A stretch of 64,000 bases of DNA from Metridium senile (Eukaryota; Cnidaria; Anthozoa; Actiniaria; Metridiidae). The notes beneath the pieces are model-generated. The model made no database searches and was not told where the DNA came from. It saw nothing but the letters and a program-made list of their open reading frames with translations. Positions 1 to 13,698 of the stretch are shown here, piece by piece. The translations under genes were made by a program, and so were the position numbers. The stretch lies in contig OX459096.1 in assembly GCA_949775045.1 (NCBI GenBank), forward strand, positions 29,091,475 through 29,155,474. Reading direction: 5' to 3'. Every line of letters starts with the position of its first letter. The stretch's first letter is position 1.

Positions 1-3000
1 AACTATCTCGAGAGTTGCTGTTTTCTTTCAACGTGCTTTCGACATCTTGCGACGAACAGTTACGATTTTTCGATGGGGAAGAAGTTTCTTTCAACGACGA
101 TTGTGACTCCTTTGGTATACTATTCACATCAACAGGTTTTTTCTTGTTCTTGGGTTTATCGCCTCCAGAGGATTTCCTCTCCTCGAAATCGTTAGGTGAA
201 TCCTGGTTTTGTTGATGCTGTCGGTCATTGGACCCCACCAAACTAGATGTCTCTTCGTTCATGATTAGTTTGCCTCTATCTCGAGGACAATCGGGTTGGG
301 ACTCTTTCTTTCGATTACACTCCATCACCACTTTTACTACTCTTTCGTCATTATGCAGATTCTCGAGTTTATGATTTTCTTTGGGCATCTGGGTTTGTTC
401 TTTTTCCTCTTCAATATCGCTCGATTCTTCTTCAGAGTCTGGTGGTTCAGCGACTTCTTGCGGTCGGTTTTCTAATGGCGCTTCTTCTTTTAACTCTTTC
501 GCTTGTTCGCTTTCTTTTGCAGCTTTTCGTCGTCTGCGTTTGTCTCGTCTTTTCGCAGCCGCTTTTTTCTTTCTGTTATTCTCTCGTTCTTTTTCATTTT
601 CCAACTCCTGTGAACAAGACACAAACTATTATTAGAGTACAATAGACGTTTTGACAATAGAACATGGGTGAATCGTCTGGATGGACAATGTGTCTTATGA
701 AGGACAAGTCGTAGGGAATCACTGCAGCAACATTATCACAAAAATCAATGTTAGTGTCACCATCAATGCCACGAATTTGTTACTACTTAATACATCTCAT
801 AAATATTGATATAACATAAACAGAAATGCCTACCTTGAGAAGAAGCTCTGTGTTTCTTTGAACTTTTTGTTCTTTAGCTTTTTTACACTAAAAACAATAA
901 CAGCATTTACTCGTTTATACATTTAATTTATTATCATTAATATCATTCATTCATTCATTATAGGTGACATAGTATACCAGGCCCCATTCACCACTATTGT
1001 CTTAGTTCAAGTTCTGGCTTGAGTAGGAATTTTAAACGACTTGTGTCTGGCTAAACGATCGAAACGTTATTTATTAGAATTCATTTATCATTTTTACTTA
1101 TTTAAAAACAAATTACTAAATCCCTAGTGTCCTACTATTTGGGAAGACTGAGACCCACACTCCCTACCCCTACATTAACTATTTTAGACTACTAACCTTT
1201 AAGATCAAATCATAGCATTTTGTTCTTCCCAGCATCAGTTCATCATGTCGTTCTTTGTCCTCTATAGGTGCTACAAGACATTTCTGACACTGTTCCTCTG
1301 AGGGTAAATGATCTACTACATTGAGAAGCCATTCCAGTGCTTCTACATGACCATTCTTCATGGTTGATACTAGAGGTGTATTGTTACGATAATCAGGCGC
1401 CTTAAATACAGCAAATAAATAGAAATAAACAAAAGATGGGACATATTAAAAGTGCATTCAGGTTACACGTTTTAGCAAACTACACAATTTATGTGACTTT
1501 AGAATTCTAATTTGCTGACCCAGCATGTAATTCAGAAACATTTACAGCGATTATTTGTTGGATTGCGACCAGCAAAGTGAAAATTTTTAAATTTTGTTTT
1601 TTCTGATCCACCAATCAGTTTTGAGCATATATCAAATTAACCAATGACTTTACGAGTTAACATACAAGCTCCGCATCCAAACAGATTGACGGATCAGATT
1701 GAAATTTGCAATTTGCCAGTCGCGATGCAACTAGGATTATTGCTGTAAATATCTATCTAATTTACTGACCTCTGTGTCTGCTCCTCTAACATGTAGAGCT
1801 ATAGCTATAGCAAGATGGCCTTCCTTAGAAGATAAGTGAAAAGGAGTACACCCCTTCTTGGTGTGACACTCCAGAATCGCATTTCTACAATAAATGAAAC
1901 AGAACAGTGTTAAAGCTACTAAAGAAACAAATATGACAGCAAAGAAATTAGTCCATGGAAAGTGTGCAAAATGATTTTTATTCAAGACTAAAATAAATAA
2001 ACAAAACAAATCACCTTTTTAACGTCTCAATGTATTTATCCAGTAACTAATTGGGGAGACTCAGACTTAATACCTCTATGTTAACTGTTTTAGCACACAA
2101 CTCCGCTCACATGTTAATTTTTCATTGACTTACAGTCAAGCCATATCTTACCTTCTTAACAATAATGATACCAATTCAGCATGACCTTTCTCACATGCTA
2201 TTGTCAATGGGTTTTCTCTGAAAATACAACATCAAAAAAATATCAGTAGGGTAAGAGAAACAAGAACAGAGAGGACAGCAGTGGTTTCAAATGTAAAAAT
2301 AATGTGATGACAAAGAATTTTGACTTATTTAAGCAAATGCGTTGAGGAGCAGTACAGCAAGGAAACGTTGACAATGATAATATTTAAAAATAATGATGAT
2401 GATGATGACTTTTGAGAACTTGACGATAAAGAAGCTGCTTATGAAGATGTTGATAGTGATGATAATCATAATGGTGATGCTAGTAAGTCTACAAGTAAGT
2501 TTATTGAAAAACAAATCTTGCAATAATGACTGAATTAATGATGATTGTGATGACAAAGAAATAATTGATGATGGTGATGGGAGTTTAGAGCTAATTAATA
2601 AACAATATTAAAGTGAATAGCTGTGCTGTGTACGTACCTACTGTTAGGGAATGTTGCATTGACACTTGCACCGTAATCAAGTAGTAACTTGACAACATCA
2701 ACATGGTTCTCTCTGCATGCCTGTACAACATCAAACACAACAACAACAAACATATTTAACTTGCAGTCAAGTTTCATGCTTTTGTTCAATAATACACATC
2801 CTTTGTCTCTCATTAAAATATTTCATTGGAGTAAATTTCAAAAAAACCAGAGTTTAAACTAGTACGGGCTGTGTTTCTTAAGAAACAAAACAGTTTGAAG
2901 TGAAAATATTAAACTTGCAGTCAGTATCTATTCTTTAGTTAAACAATTTACACTCTTTGTCTTTGGCTTTTAAGATTTACATTCAAGACATTTCAACAGT

Positions 3001-6000
3001 GACTACTATCAAAACTGATAATACTTTTCCTGGTAAGGAAATCAAAAATCGGAAGAAAGGAAATTTGTGAACCATTCTAGTACTGCTAGTCAAATGATGT
3101 CAAGCTTGGAGCATTACCTTGCAATAGAGTTTTCCGATTTAGAGACTTTGGTACTAATAGTACCAGATACTAATTAGCATACGTGTTAACCGTTATTAGA
3201 ATTGCATGTGTTCAAAATATTACATTTTCTGAGTAAGAATATAAAATAAGAACAATATTGCAGAAATAATGACAAATTAACACTGGTACTATCATCTGGC
3301 ACTATTAGTGACAAATCTGCCTTTGAGCCAGTATGCTTACCTGGAACAGAGGAGTTATGCCAGTTTTTGTTCTGCAGTCTCTGTTCGCATTATGCTCTAA
3401 TAACAATTCAGCAACATCACTGTGACCTGTAAATCAAATATTAGATAACTACCATGTTAAAGCTATACAGTATGTAGCATTATAAAAAACACCAATTGAT
3501 TAAGCAAAGTAATTGTTGTAACAACCGAGTGTGATGATAGTGTATGTTAAAAAGGTCCTAACCTTTCCAGCAAGCCATGAATAAAGGACTCTGTCCATAG
3601 TTATCTGGTAGTTCTACATCAGCATTGTGTTCAAGAAGTAGCTTAGCTACAGCAACATGGCCCTCTCTGGTCAATAAAGTGATTACAAATTGGTTAGAAT
3701 AGAACAATTATTAAGTGTAGGATTCCAGAAACATTGTGTAAATAGCAATTTACTGCAATTTTTTGATCTTTGCAACTGTTAGTTGTGAAATGTTTTTTTG
3801 GCTGCTGTCAATCAAAAACATATAAGGTGCCAAATAATAAGCATCAGCCAAAAGCATATTTCACAACTAGCTGTTGGAATGTTTAAGTTTGCAAAAAGAT
3901 GAAAACCGCAGCAAAATTAAAATGTAAACGAAGTAGAAAACTTGTCATTTTTTGCCCTGGAAATACAGTTGATACTGTGTTTTTGAAGGTCTAGTTGGTC
4001 CCGTGTGACTGGGAAGCGCAGTAAATCCTTTCTAACACACAATCTGGCACTAACTTGGAACCCAAATAGTACACACTTTTACTGGGAGATGACAAGAGAA
4101 ATTGATAAAACTCAACATATTTTCACCATAGATGTGTGATTAATACCCCATGGATACACATCCAAACATACATGTACAGTACCTTGTGGCTTCCATCAGT
4201 GGTGTACATCCTGTCTTAGTTTGGTGATCTACTTTAGAGTTGTGTTTTAGAAGTAATTCAACCACTCCAACATGGCCTGAAGAAAACAAACAACATATTT
4301 ATTGTTAGTGAGTAAGCTCAAAATGTATTACAACCTTTATCATAAAGTGTGACCCCTGAATTGTAATGTCTCATTTCCAAACTAGCATTTAGTCCCTTGT
4401 CCATCAAAATAGTAGTAACAAGTTTGACCGATTGATCCAAAAAAATTGAATAATGACCAAAAAATATTACACTAGCGCGATGTTGGTCTTTATTATCCAA
4501 CTAGTCATAGACGTGTAAAAATATCACACGAGTGGGACTGGATCGAGTAAAAATATCCAGCAATATTTTTATCATCTACAGTATATGACAAGGGCCCCGC
4601 AGTAATTGGCCTTGCTGTTGCAGGTTCCCTGCCAACCCCAGTTTAATTCATATGATATGCAATCTTCCTTTGTGTTTTTGGGCGAAGAATATAATATGAC
4701 AAGTATGTCAAGTAAGCAATATTTTGCTTTATAAAAGAACAAAAACCTTCTTTTCCTGACAGTTGGATAATAAATAACGTTTTAGACAGTTTGATGTGTA
4801 ATATGGCTGGAAGTTTGACCTATTCATTTGCATGACTAGCATAAAGGCTTGTCAAAATACAACTTGTAAAATGTCCAGCCATATTACTCATCGAACTGTC
4901 TGATAACTAAGATATATTGAGGATATTACATATTATATAATTATCAATGAAAATAAAATAAAACTTTTTTCAACACAATAAGTTTCCGTAAAGCTGTGTA
5001 ACCATACTGATGATATCTTAACATGTTATTTTCACATGTGAAGATATCAAATTTTTGAAACAGAGAAATATAGGTATTTCATTGACAATTATATAATAAA
5101 TATATATACTGTTCAAAAAATATCAAGAAAAATGTAAGTAAGACTATAATGATACCAACCTTTCCAGCAGGCTAAAGTAAGAGGAGTATCATCATTACTT
5201 CCTGATGGTTTGTTGATTTCAGCTCCTCTTGACAACAGAAGCTGTGTAGTTTCTACATGTCCCTCCCTGATACACATACAACAATATTAATAACAATACA
5301 CAGGGTTCTTGCTGATGCAGTAAACAAAATCTAAAGAGTTTTCAAGGAGTTTTCAAGGACCAAAAAGTAATTTTTTAAGCACTTTTTGCGACAACTTTGA
5401 TAAATAAATGATATTCCAGTCATTGTTAACTTCGCACAGAATAAACAAACTTTATCAAAATTTACTCTACTTTAGCTAGAATTAAGGAGTTTTTAAGGTG
5501 TTTTTGCTGGTATTCTAAAATTCAAGGGCTTTTCAAGTGCCCTTAAAAACATATCTATGAATACAACAGATTTACATAGTCCCTCCTTGATATACATATA
5601 AAACAATATCAATAACAATACAACACACTTTGCATGGCACAACAGTCAGTATGTGGGTACCACTGCAAATTTAACATTTAGATAAATAGTGTCATGTGTT
5701 CAAATTGTTTTCAGGGGGATACTACTAACCTTGCGGCAAGCATAAGTGGAGTACATCCAGCCTTGTTACGATGTTCAATGTTTGATTTATGATCCAGCAG
5801 TAACTCAACCACTTTAGTATGACCCTTCCAGCATGATAGTGTTAAGGGGATGTTGTTTTCACTGCCGGAGGGTTTATTCACTTCTGCTCTACTGTCTAGT
5901 ATCAGTTTAGCTACACTGTAATGACCCTCTCTGCAGAAAATGGAAAGATGCAAGAATGTTAATTTATGCAACTAACCCTAAGGGCTAAAGCTCGAAACAT

Positions 6001-9000
6001 CAGTAAAGTTAAGTCAACATTTTTTACGGTTTACAAATTTCATTATATTACCTATCATGTAACTAAGTAATATATACAATATGAGCGGCCGATCTGTATC
6101 TGATATACAACGGCGAGTCGAAGACGAGCCGCTGTATATCGGATACAGATCGGACGCGAATATTGTATAGAACTTATGAAAGTCCAACGTTAGTTCTTTC
6201 ATATTTTACTAAAATTGTCAAGATAAATGTAAATCTGGCCGAGAAAATTCAAGTTGAAACTTATGCAAATCAGGACGAAATCTGTATGAGATTTACAACC
6301 TCCGTCACGGATGTGAATTCTTTTGTCAATTGCTCATTAATTATACATGAATTTTATAATGTAAACTACAAAATGATGATGATCTTATTGGGGTAAACTA
6401 AATTAAATAATGTTTTCACTGGCTTGATTTTTTATAAAATAAAATAAAAAACAAAAATCTAACAGATGTTTTGGTCTGAATAAAAACCTTCCTCACTGTA
6501 ACAAAAGTGTTTCCCAGCATGAAATTAAATTAACATTTAGCTCCCACAAGAATCTAGAAATGCTTTATACATGGGTGGAATGCTTATCAATAAGGTATTT
6601 TCAAATTGTACAACAACAACATCTATTATTGATACATGTGTGCACTGGCCATTCTGAACAAAACTTTCTGAACAACTTTATGTGTACAGTGTAAACACAC
6701 TATTTTGTGCTGTTTAAAAAAAAATTATTTCCCTGTTCAATGTTGGTTTATAATCAAGTCCCTACAGTTTTAGAAAACTGATGAACATTTTATACAAGGG
6801 TAAGGAGAGGGAGGAGTGCAATTTTCATCAATATTAAATATAAGAATTCTATCTTTTTAGTATTGAAATTTTGCTAACAATTTGGTTATGCAATGAGAAT
6901 TTAGCTAACAGATATAAATTATATCTTTTGTAGTTTACTTATTACACATGGAAAAAGATAATATATAATTCTGTAAAAAAGGATAAAATATTTAAATGGA
7001 GAATAAAACATGGATGGGCGGAGATATGGGATTTATCTTTGAGTGATCAAATTTGATATCTCACAAGTGAGCTCAGGGAACGAGGGAGATTTGAAAATTG
7101 AACATGAGAATTTATAATAAAATATATAATGGTAATTGAACTAAGTGGAGTGCAATTTGGTCTGATATCAAACGCGCGATTACAAAATCACACGACCGCG
7201 TAGCGGGAGTGTGATTTGTAATTGCAAGTTTGATATCAGACCAAAATTGCACGACACGAAGTTCAATTATCACTTTATTATATCCATTTTGATATCTAAT
7301 AAAAAACATGAAAAAATTACTCGATTTTCTGTGCATTTTAGAGGTAATTCAGTGCAAAAACTATGTTAAACCCGACATAATTCAGTGCAGTGATAACACG
7401 ATGCTGATTGGCTAAGAAACAATAGAAATGTTTTTTCAACCAATCAGAATAGAGTTTTCTTCACAACTGAAAATTCGTGACAAAAATCCAAGATGGTGGA
7501 CATATGGCCAAAAACAGAGAAAAAACTGTTCAAAAACTATCAAAAAATGCTTATTACGAATAACAAAAGCTTCCTCATTGAAGAATGGGACTAAGAGTTT
7601 GTATGTGTGGAGTTTCAAGATTGCAAATAACCATTTTGATAAGATTTTCCATCGATAATGATGTCGCCTTTCTCAGCCGTCGACCACGATAAAATTCACT
7701 ACACTTTCAAGATGAAATCAGATAAAATACTGACTTTTTTCTTCACATTAACCAGCAAAAGGTAATATTTTGTTTAATTGATAGTGGTGTCATTGTTCAA
7801 TTTCGAGTAAAATGCTTTAATAAGGGGGAGTAAATCATCGTTTTTTCAGCAGAAACGGCAAAGTACAACTTTTCAAACTTTGTTTTTACCTCAAGTTTTT
7901 GACGTCTTTTGTACTAAAGAAAGCTTTATATGTTATAAACTAATATTTTTTGTTGTCCTTGATATTAAGATAAGTGTAATAATTGTTTTTCAAGAAGAAA
8001 ATAAAATGATTTAGTACGGTATGCATTGACGATATTTCAGTTGTTTTGAGTGTTGTTGTCTCTTCTTTTCTTCAATTTGGGTTAATTTGCACTCATTTGT
8101 CTTTCACAGAGCTAAATTGCACCGTAATTACCTATACAAACTAAGTAAACTCTAAATCTGAGATAAACTTAGAGTATTTATTTATAAAAAATCCGGGTTT
8201 TTCGGATCGTACTAACCCGCGTCCCCGTCCCCGATCCGGTTTTTACAAATGGTGCAATAAATTCAAAAAATGATGCAATTCATGCTCATATCATAGCTGC
8301 TGAGAGCCAATCAGAGTACAGGATTGCTTGGTGATATCAAAATGGATATAATAAAATATAGAATTGTATTTACATATGTTTAAACATTTTGGATCATTTT
8401 TTTTTTTGGAATAATATAATCTTAGTTTGTTTTTGTTTCTTTTTTTAATTTAACTTTTATTTTTTAAAGCTAGAGTGGATCAATTCCAAACAAATTCATG
8501 GAGCTTGCCAACCAATAAAACAATAATAGAGGATTCAAGTTGATGTTTTCACAAATTTGTTACTTCCTATGCAGGAAACTCTCTAGAATTTGTTATTAAT
8601 TTTCTCTTATAACTGAGTGAAGATATTGATTTTTATTTCAAATTTAATCAGATAAAAGCAAATTTCCTAAACGATAAACCATTTGCCATAAATATAAACA
8701 TGGGAACACCCTCAAAAAAGGAGAAAAAGATAAATATAATTTTTGTCAAGTGCAATTTGAGAAGCCATTTTGGCATGCAATTGTTTACAATGAAAGATAA
8801 ATTGAATTTTGAATTTTGTAAGCTTATGTTATGTTATGTTATATATGATATTTTACAGCTTATGATATTAATTTGACCATTTTGGCATCCCATCAAATGA
8901 ATAGCAAAAAAACAGTGGAATTATTGTGAGAAAAAAATAAATTAATCTGGTTTTTTTTTATTTTACTTTTAACAGGTTAATATTAATAATCTCTTTGATA

Positions 9001-10189
9001 TATTTTCTATTGAATTGTATTATGTTCTATTCACCATTGAATCAGGGTTTTGGTAAAATATAGTACAAGATTTACTTAAAATAACAATACATGTGGCAGA
9101 GTTATACAAACAAACAGGTAGAAGCAGAATAAATAACAAGATGAGAAATGTAAAAATTAGAAATAATTCAACTTAAGTACCAATAAGTCTTAAAGTATTT
9201 AGTTAACAAATTGAATGAAATTATTTCAATTTTCATTCAATTTTTCATCCTATTTAATCCATTTTATCCCTTTCACTTCATTTGAATATTAATTCATTTC
9301 TTTTCTAGCATTCCTAACATACTTGAAGTTGAAAGAGTGATTAGTTGTAATTTATTTACCTTGCCGCCAGCATAAGGGGGGTGCAGCCATCCTTGGTGCG
9401 ATGTTCTATGTTAGAATTATACTCCAACAGTAGTTTAACAACATCATGATGTCCCTTCCAACATGCGCTTGTCAGGGGGATGTCGTTATTACTACCACTA
9501 GGTACATTCACTTTTGCCCCCTGTTCAAGTAACTTTGCCGCAACATCAGTATGTCCTCCCAGTGCGGCAAACATTAATGGCGTAAACCCTTCCTTGGTCC
9601 TGTGTTCGATGTTGGCATTTCGTAGAAGTAAAAGTTCCACTACATCACAGTGTCCCTTCCAGCATGCAAAGGTCAATGGGCTATCCTTGTTACTGTCTGA
9701 TTCCACATTGATTTCAGCTTTATGATCTAACAACATTGCTGCAACTTTCACATGGCCAGCTAACGCAGCAAACATCAATGCAGTACATCCATCTTTAGTT
9801 CTGTGTTCAACATTGGCCTTTCTTTCTAGTAGTAGTGAGACAATGGCTTCGTTCCCAAGAGTACAGGCCCAAGTAAGGGCACTGTCCGATGTAGTTTCAG
9901 TAGGTGCATCGATATTAGCGTGATGATCAAGTAAATATCTCGCTACATCCACATGACCTTGGCTACAGGCTTCTAGTAACGGGGTATTACCAGCTTTGTT
10001 ACGATAATCAACGTGTGCCCCACTTTCTAGTAGTAATTCGACGATGTCCAGTTTTCCTTGTCGACATGCTAGGCTCATCATCTCATCCAGACTAACATCG
10101 GCTTCGGCCACTGAACGGAAAACGGGATCGGATTCATCGATAGGAGAGCTTTCAATCCCTTCGACATTTTCTTCTTCTCCTGAACTCAT
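1..10189 (-). CDS. Multiple ankyrin-repeat protein, ANKHD1/ANKRD17 (Mask)-like, 5' part
   Basis: Twelve exons join in frame: 10189-9360, 5930-5730, 5266-5160, 4276-4183, 3666-3563, 3426-3341, 2720-2638, 2217-2152, 1884-1770, 1400-1197, 887-834 and 607-<1, about 850 codons. The start ATG (10189-10187) opens an acidic leader (MSSGEEENVEG), followed by about 15-17 ankyrin repeats with the usual GHxDVVxLLL and TPLMxAA cores and a recurring CWKGH. After the repeats comes a capping segment (LVAPIEDKERHDEL), then a charged Lys/Arg/Glu coiled region (RKKKAAAKRRDKRRRRKAAK). This order matches the second ankyrin block and following basic coil of ANKHD1/ANKRD17, cytoplasmic scaffolds that carry a KH RNA-binding domain further on. 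The KH domain, if present, would lie beyond position 1. The first ankyrin block of vertebrate relatives is not seen, so this may be a shorter lineage-specific relative. Family confidence is high; exact orthology is moderate. Confidence 0.85.
4790..4908. repeat. Small palindromic element (MITE-like) in ankyrin gene intron 3
   Basis: The left arm (GACAGTTTGATGTGTAATAT, then GGCTGGA) reappears inverted at 4873-4905 with few mismatches, around a ~60-bp loop. It lies between ankyrin exons 3 and 4. No coding capacity. Confidence 0.6.
5980..6056. repeat. Dispersed repeat copy A (AGGGCTAAAGCTCGAAAC family)
   Basis: This ~75-bp stretch is nearly identical to 19112-19192 in the window and continues the same way past the core (GTCAACATTTTTTACGGT, then ATTACCTAT). 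Two copies 13 kb apart in unrelated introns indicate a mobile or dispersed family. From memory, very similar sequences are common in anthozoan genomes; this is recall, not a search. Confidence 0.7.
6072..6170. repeat. Perfect-looking hairpin
   Basis: The arm starting TACAATATGAGCGGCCGATC is followed after a short loop by its reverse complement ending in GATCGGACGCGAATATTGTA. The arms are ~42 bp and far more GC-rich than the surroundings. It directly follows dispersed repeat copy A and may be part of the same element. Confidence 0.65.
7134..7268. repeat. Inverted-repeat element core
   Basis: AATTGAACTAAGTGGAGTGC ... matches the reverse complement of ... GCACGACACGAAGTTCAATT. The arms are ~58 bp and share GGTCTGATATCAAAC / GTTTGATATCAGACC. 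Non-coding and intronic. Confidence 0.6.
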
Positions 10190-11089
10190 AATGTCAACAA
10201 GATCGAGTCAAATGGCCCAACCAGACCGGCTCGAACCCAATAATTTATCGAGAGAACAAGCGAGAACAGCCGATGTGTCTTGACTCACTTTCGACTTCGA
10301 GATTTCATTCTACTGTTTTTCTATGAAGAAAACATCCACGTATTAATCAAATTGAAAAAGGAATAACGACATAAATCTACGGCCTTAATACGAGTAATTT
10401 TTCTATCAACAATTTGAGTTCACACGTTTTTATTTCAACGGGAGCAAGCCGTGTAAAACACCACGAACCCCAACAACCATGCAACTGAATAATTCAAGAA
10501 ATAAAATAGAAAATGGTGATACCTTTAGCGTGTCCAGCGCCCTTAAAACTTCAAATAAACTGTCCTGTTAGTACAGCCAAGCAATGTGACCCAAATGTTA
10601 ATGGGAAAGGATATTTTGGTATTTTTTTCGGCTGTTTTTCTTGACTTTTTCCCCTTCTCTTCACGACAGCCTCTATCTCAGCACAGCGCAGGACACAACA
10701 CATGCACTCACCACAATGCCACCAGGCCTTAGCCTCGACCAGGTGATTTGCGGGATTCCCGCGGGTTTATTATTTTGACAAAGACAATATTTATCTGTTT
10801 ATGTACGTCCATAGAAACAGTTTCCGTCAAAATATAATCTCTCATTTCCTTATAGAAAGTACTTATCGTAATCAAAATAAATATAGCAATACTGTATTCT
10901 CCTTTTATCTTATAGTACCAACATTTAGAATCTGGAAAGTGGTGGTCAATGTCTAGACAGTGGTTGTTATAGCAACAAGATTTCAAAACAAAAAATTAGA
11001 ATACACACCTGGTTGCTGCAAATAGCACACTTAATGCTTTGTTTTGGAGATTAAAATCATTCTTATAACTTCATAAGTAGAATGTTATT

Positions 11090-11250
11090 CAATTGTCTCA
11101 CGAATGTCAAAGGTTTTTTTTGATCCTCAAAGGAATCCAATGATCCACCCTCATTCCAGTCTACCCATCGCCTGATGAGACTAGCAGTAGCAGTTGAAAT
11201 GTTGCGGCTCAATAAACCTTCGACATTTGTGAGACAAACAAACAACATTT
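11090..11250. repeat. Short inverted-repeat element, related to 28605-28692
   Basis: The left end TGTCTCACGAATGTCAAAGG is matched inverted by CCTTCGACATTTGTGAGACA on the right. The interior (ATTCCAGTCTACCCATCGCC, then TGATGAGACTAGCAGTAGCAG) recurs in reverse complement within HELLS intron 7 near 28605-28692, showing a dispersed family. Confidence 0.6.
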
Positions 11251-11584
11251 ACTTTAAATATCTCAAATTATCAAAAGAACAACCTTAAAAATTGTAATTT
11301 CATAATACTTCCTCAAAAACATTTTCATATCCTTCTATTAGTATTGGTGACAATATTACTATTCTATTACTTACAGTATATATAATGATGATAACATTAT
11401 TATAATAATAATGATAAATCAGAAAATGATTGACATCCTTCACCAATATTTGCAAAAAATGATCAGAGAAACTTATATCTTTATGAAATTAAAATTGCAC
11501 TGATAGAGGATTCCCCTCTCCCCCCACAGAATATACCTTTCCTCAGTATGACACCCCCCTTGCAATTTCTATATTTGCAATGCA

Positions 11585-11830
11585 CATAGACCGAATCGAA
11601 ATATGGCGTTTGATTTTAATATAACTATTTTTCTTGACTAGCTAGCCTTGTGTTAGTCTCCCTCGGGTGAGGGAACGTTGCGTGACGACACTAAGACAGG
11701 CTGCGAGGGAGATTAGCCTTGTGTTCACCTTGAGACACAATGGAGTTTTCACATGCATACAATTGCAAGGCTAGCCAGTCAAGAACAATGGTTATAAAAA
11801 ATGGATGCCATATATTTTGATTTGGTGCAT
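11585..11830. repeat. MITE-like inverted repeat
   Basis: Imperfect arms of ~75 bp: the left contains TTCTTGACTAGCTAGCCTTG, and the right contains its inverse CAAGGCTAGCCAGTCAAGAA. Outer arms also match (AATCGAAATATGGCG and CGCCATATATTTTGATT-like). No coding capacity. Confidence 0.6.
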
Positions 11831-12067
11831 ACAGTAACTGTGATATTCTGAGAGAGCTAAATAAACGAGACGCCATGTGCTTCGTGTACTCGTTTAATGT
11901 GTTATGCAATAAATATGTCAGTCTTATTACATCACATAGAACATGCATTACAGTAACCAAGTTGTTCTTCTTAAATTTTCAATAAAGAAACAGTAGTAAT
12001 TGTAAAAGTTATATTTTAATATTTTTTATTTTGTGTGATTTTCATCACAATATTATTAATTATTAAC

Positions 12068-12714
12068 CCACTGAAGTACATTAAGGCCTAGGACAGGCCT
12101 AATTTCAGATAAAACAAAATATTTTCGATTTTTTCGTGAAAACAATCCAAAAGGCAACAAAACTTTCAGATAACCTTGATTCCATTTGGTGGGATCTTTT
12201 TGTGCTGCTTTTGATTGCATGGTGGGTCACGTGACTTTTTGATATTCAAATTTTCAAATATTCCTCCGGTAGTGAGTTCAAAACGTATCGGAGAAGTAAA
12301 TACTTAAAGTTATTTCTCTTCTGCATTGCTTTTCAACAGTGTCTTGGCTCGTTGAAAAAGTAAACGCAAAAAAGGTCACGTGACTTCACATATGCCCATT
12401 TATCTCGTTACCTAAAAGTCAAAGGTCGTCAGCTAAGACAGTATCATATATTTATTAGTGAGAACTATCCTTTGTTGCCGAAAATTTTGTTTCAGCAGCT
12501 TTATCCACCACCAGAGAGAGCTTTTTATGTTTAGTCATGTGACCTAGCCTGTGATGTCACTAATTATCAAAAAAGGCCATAGAAAAGTTAAGGTCGTTGA
12601 GTTCCATCATATTACCAAAAATAAAATTTATCGAGGAACATTAAGGCAGTTAAAGGTTATATTTTAGTTTTTAGTGAGTCCTCTTGTTATCCCAGGCCTT
12701 AATGTACTTGAGCA
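12068..12714. repeat. Non-autonomous terminal-inverted-repeat element (~645 bp)
   Basis: CTGAAGTACATTAAGGCCTA at the left is inverted at the right end as CCAGGCCTTAATGTACTTGAG. The interior contains two CACGTGAC (E-box-like) motifs, near 12228 and 12376, and a related CATGTGAC near 12537. No transposase frame is present. Confidence 0.6.
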
Positions 12715-13167
12715 TGTACAGCCATTCCCTCTCCTTGAAAGGAAAATACACTTCCCTGTTTATCCCCACAGGGAGGAGACATGGGGATGGCTTTACACAG
12801 ACAAGTGTCTGATTAATTTATATTGGCATTATACAGAGATGATTAAAGAAACTATTGCATGCTGATTATAATTAGGTAGAGGACAAGTCAAAAATCAATT
12901 TTGGGATATTGTGTATCTTTAAAAATTCCAAATAAATAGGATATTCAGTTTTTTTTTTTTGTATGGTATCTTTATTTTATGTGGCCTAACTTAAATATAT
13001 ATTTAAAAAATTACATCTAATTACTAAATGCAGAATACAGATCATGCATTTGCCTTTGCATACTAGTTACATCTTTTGGCTTTAACGTTATGTTTTACAG
13101 CTTTGTAAATTAGCTCAATGTATACTAGGAGCTACATGGCAAATATTATATGCAGGGAAGTTCAACA

Positions 13168-13597
13168 TCATGATTATATTGCTTGCTCTCGACACCCAGC
13201 AGAACATGATGCAATAGACAGGGAGAGAGACAAGTCACCTTCGCTTGGACTGTGAATGTCATGATTGCTAGCTGTCGACATCCAACTGAGCATGACACAA
13301 TTGACACTGAGAGAGAGACAAGTCACCTTCACTTGGACTGTGAATGTCATGATTGCTAGCTGTCGACATCCAGCTGAGCATGACACAATTGACACAGGGA
13401 GAGAGAGACAAATCACCTTCGCTTGGACTGTGAATGTCATGATTGCTAGCTGTCGACATCCAACTGAGCATGACACAATTGACACTGAGAGAGAGACAAG
13501 TCACTTTTGCTTTGGGTATGAATGCTGTCATTGCTTTCTGTCACCATCCAACGGAAATGTGATGCAATTGACAGAAAGAGAAGGACAGGTCACTTTT
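13168..13597. repeat. Minisatellite, about 5 copies of an 88-90 bp unit
   Basis: The phrase ATTGCTAGCTGTCGACATCC recurs at a spacing of 88-90 bp (starts near 13263, 13351 and 13441), with more diverged units at both edges. Each unit also has a GAGAGAGACAAGTCACCTTC stretch. It begins ~100 bp downstream of the DHHC stop codon, so part may lie in that transcript's 3' UTR. Open frames across it on both strands are repeat artefacts. Confidence 0.85.
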
Positions 13598-13698
13598 TAA
13601 TCCTCAATGGTTGGGCTTAGTTCAGTGAATGACATTGAGTCATATCATTAGATTGAGTGTGTACAATATATGTTAGAACTGAGGGCATGCAACTTGGG

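Larger units (their letters stand above)
5931..9359 (-). other. Intron 1 of the ankyrin gene (3.4 kb), repeat-bearing, no gene seen
   Basis: The intron is bounded by AG|GT at 9360/9359 and an acceptor at 5932-5931. It contains a copy of a dispersed repeat (5980-6056), a long hairpin at 6072-6170 and another at 7134-7268. A short sequence at about 7276 (TATCCATTTTGATATC) recurs inverted at about 8333, so 7.1-8.36 kb may be one composite inverted-repeat element. The rest is AT-rich DNA in which I recognise no coding sequence. Confidence 0.6.
10190..13698. other. Intergenic region between the ankyrin gene 5' end and the DHHC gene 3' end
   Basis: I find no convincing gene. It contains the presumed promoter and 5' UTR of the ankyrin gene just above 10189, three inverted-repeat elements (11090-11250, 11585-11830, 12068-12714) and a ~89-bp minisatellite (13168-13597). 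Open frames here are short and lack family resemblance or plausible splice sites. Confidence 0.6.

Noticed and set aside
13174..13600. Three open frames of ~90-110 codons on both strands
   Set aside because: They follow the 88-90 bp minisatellite unit and have no protein-family features.
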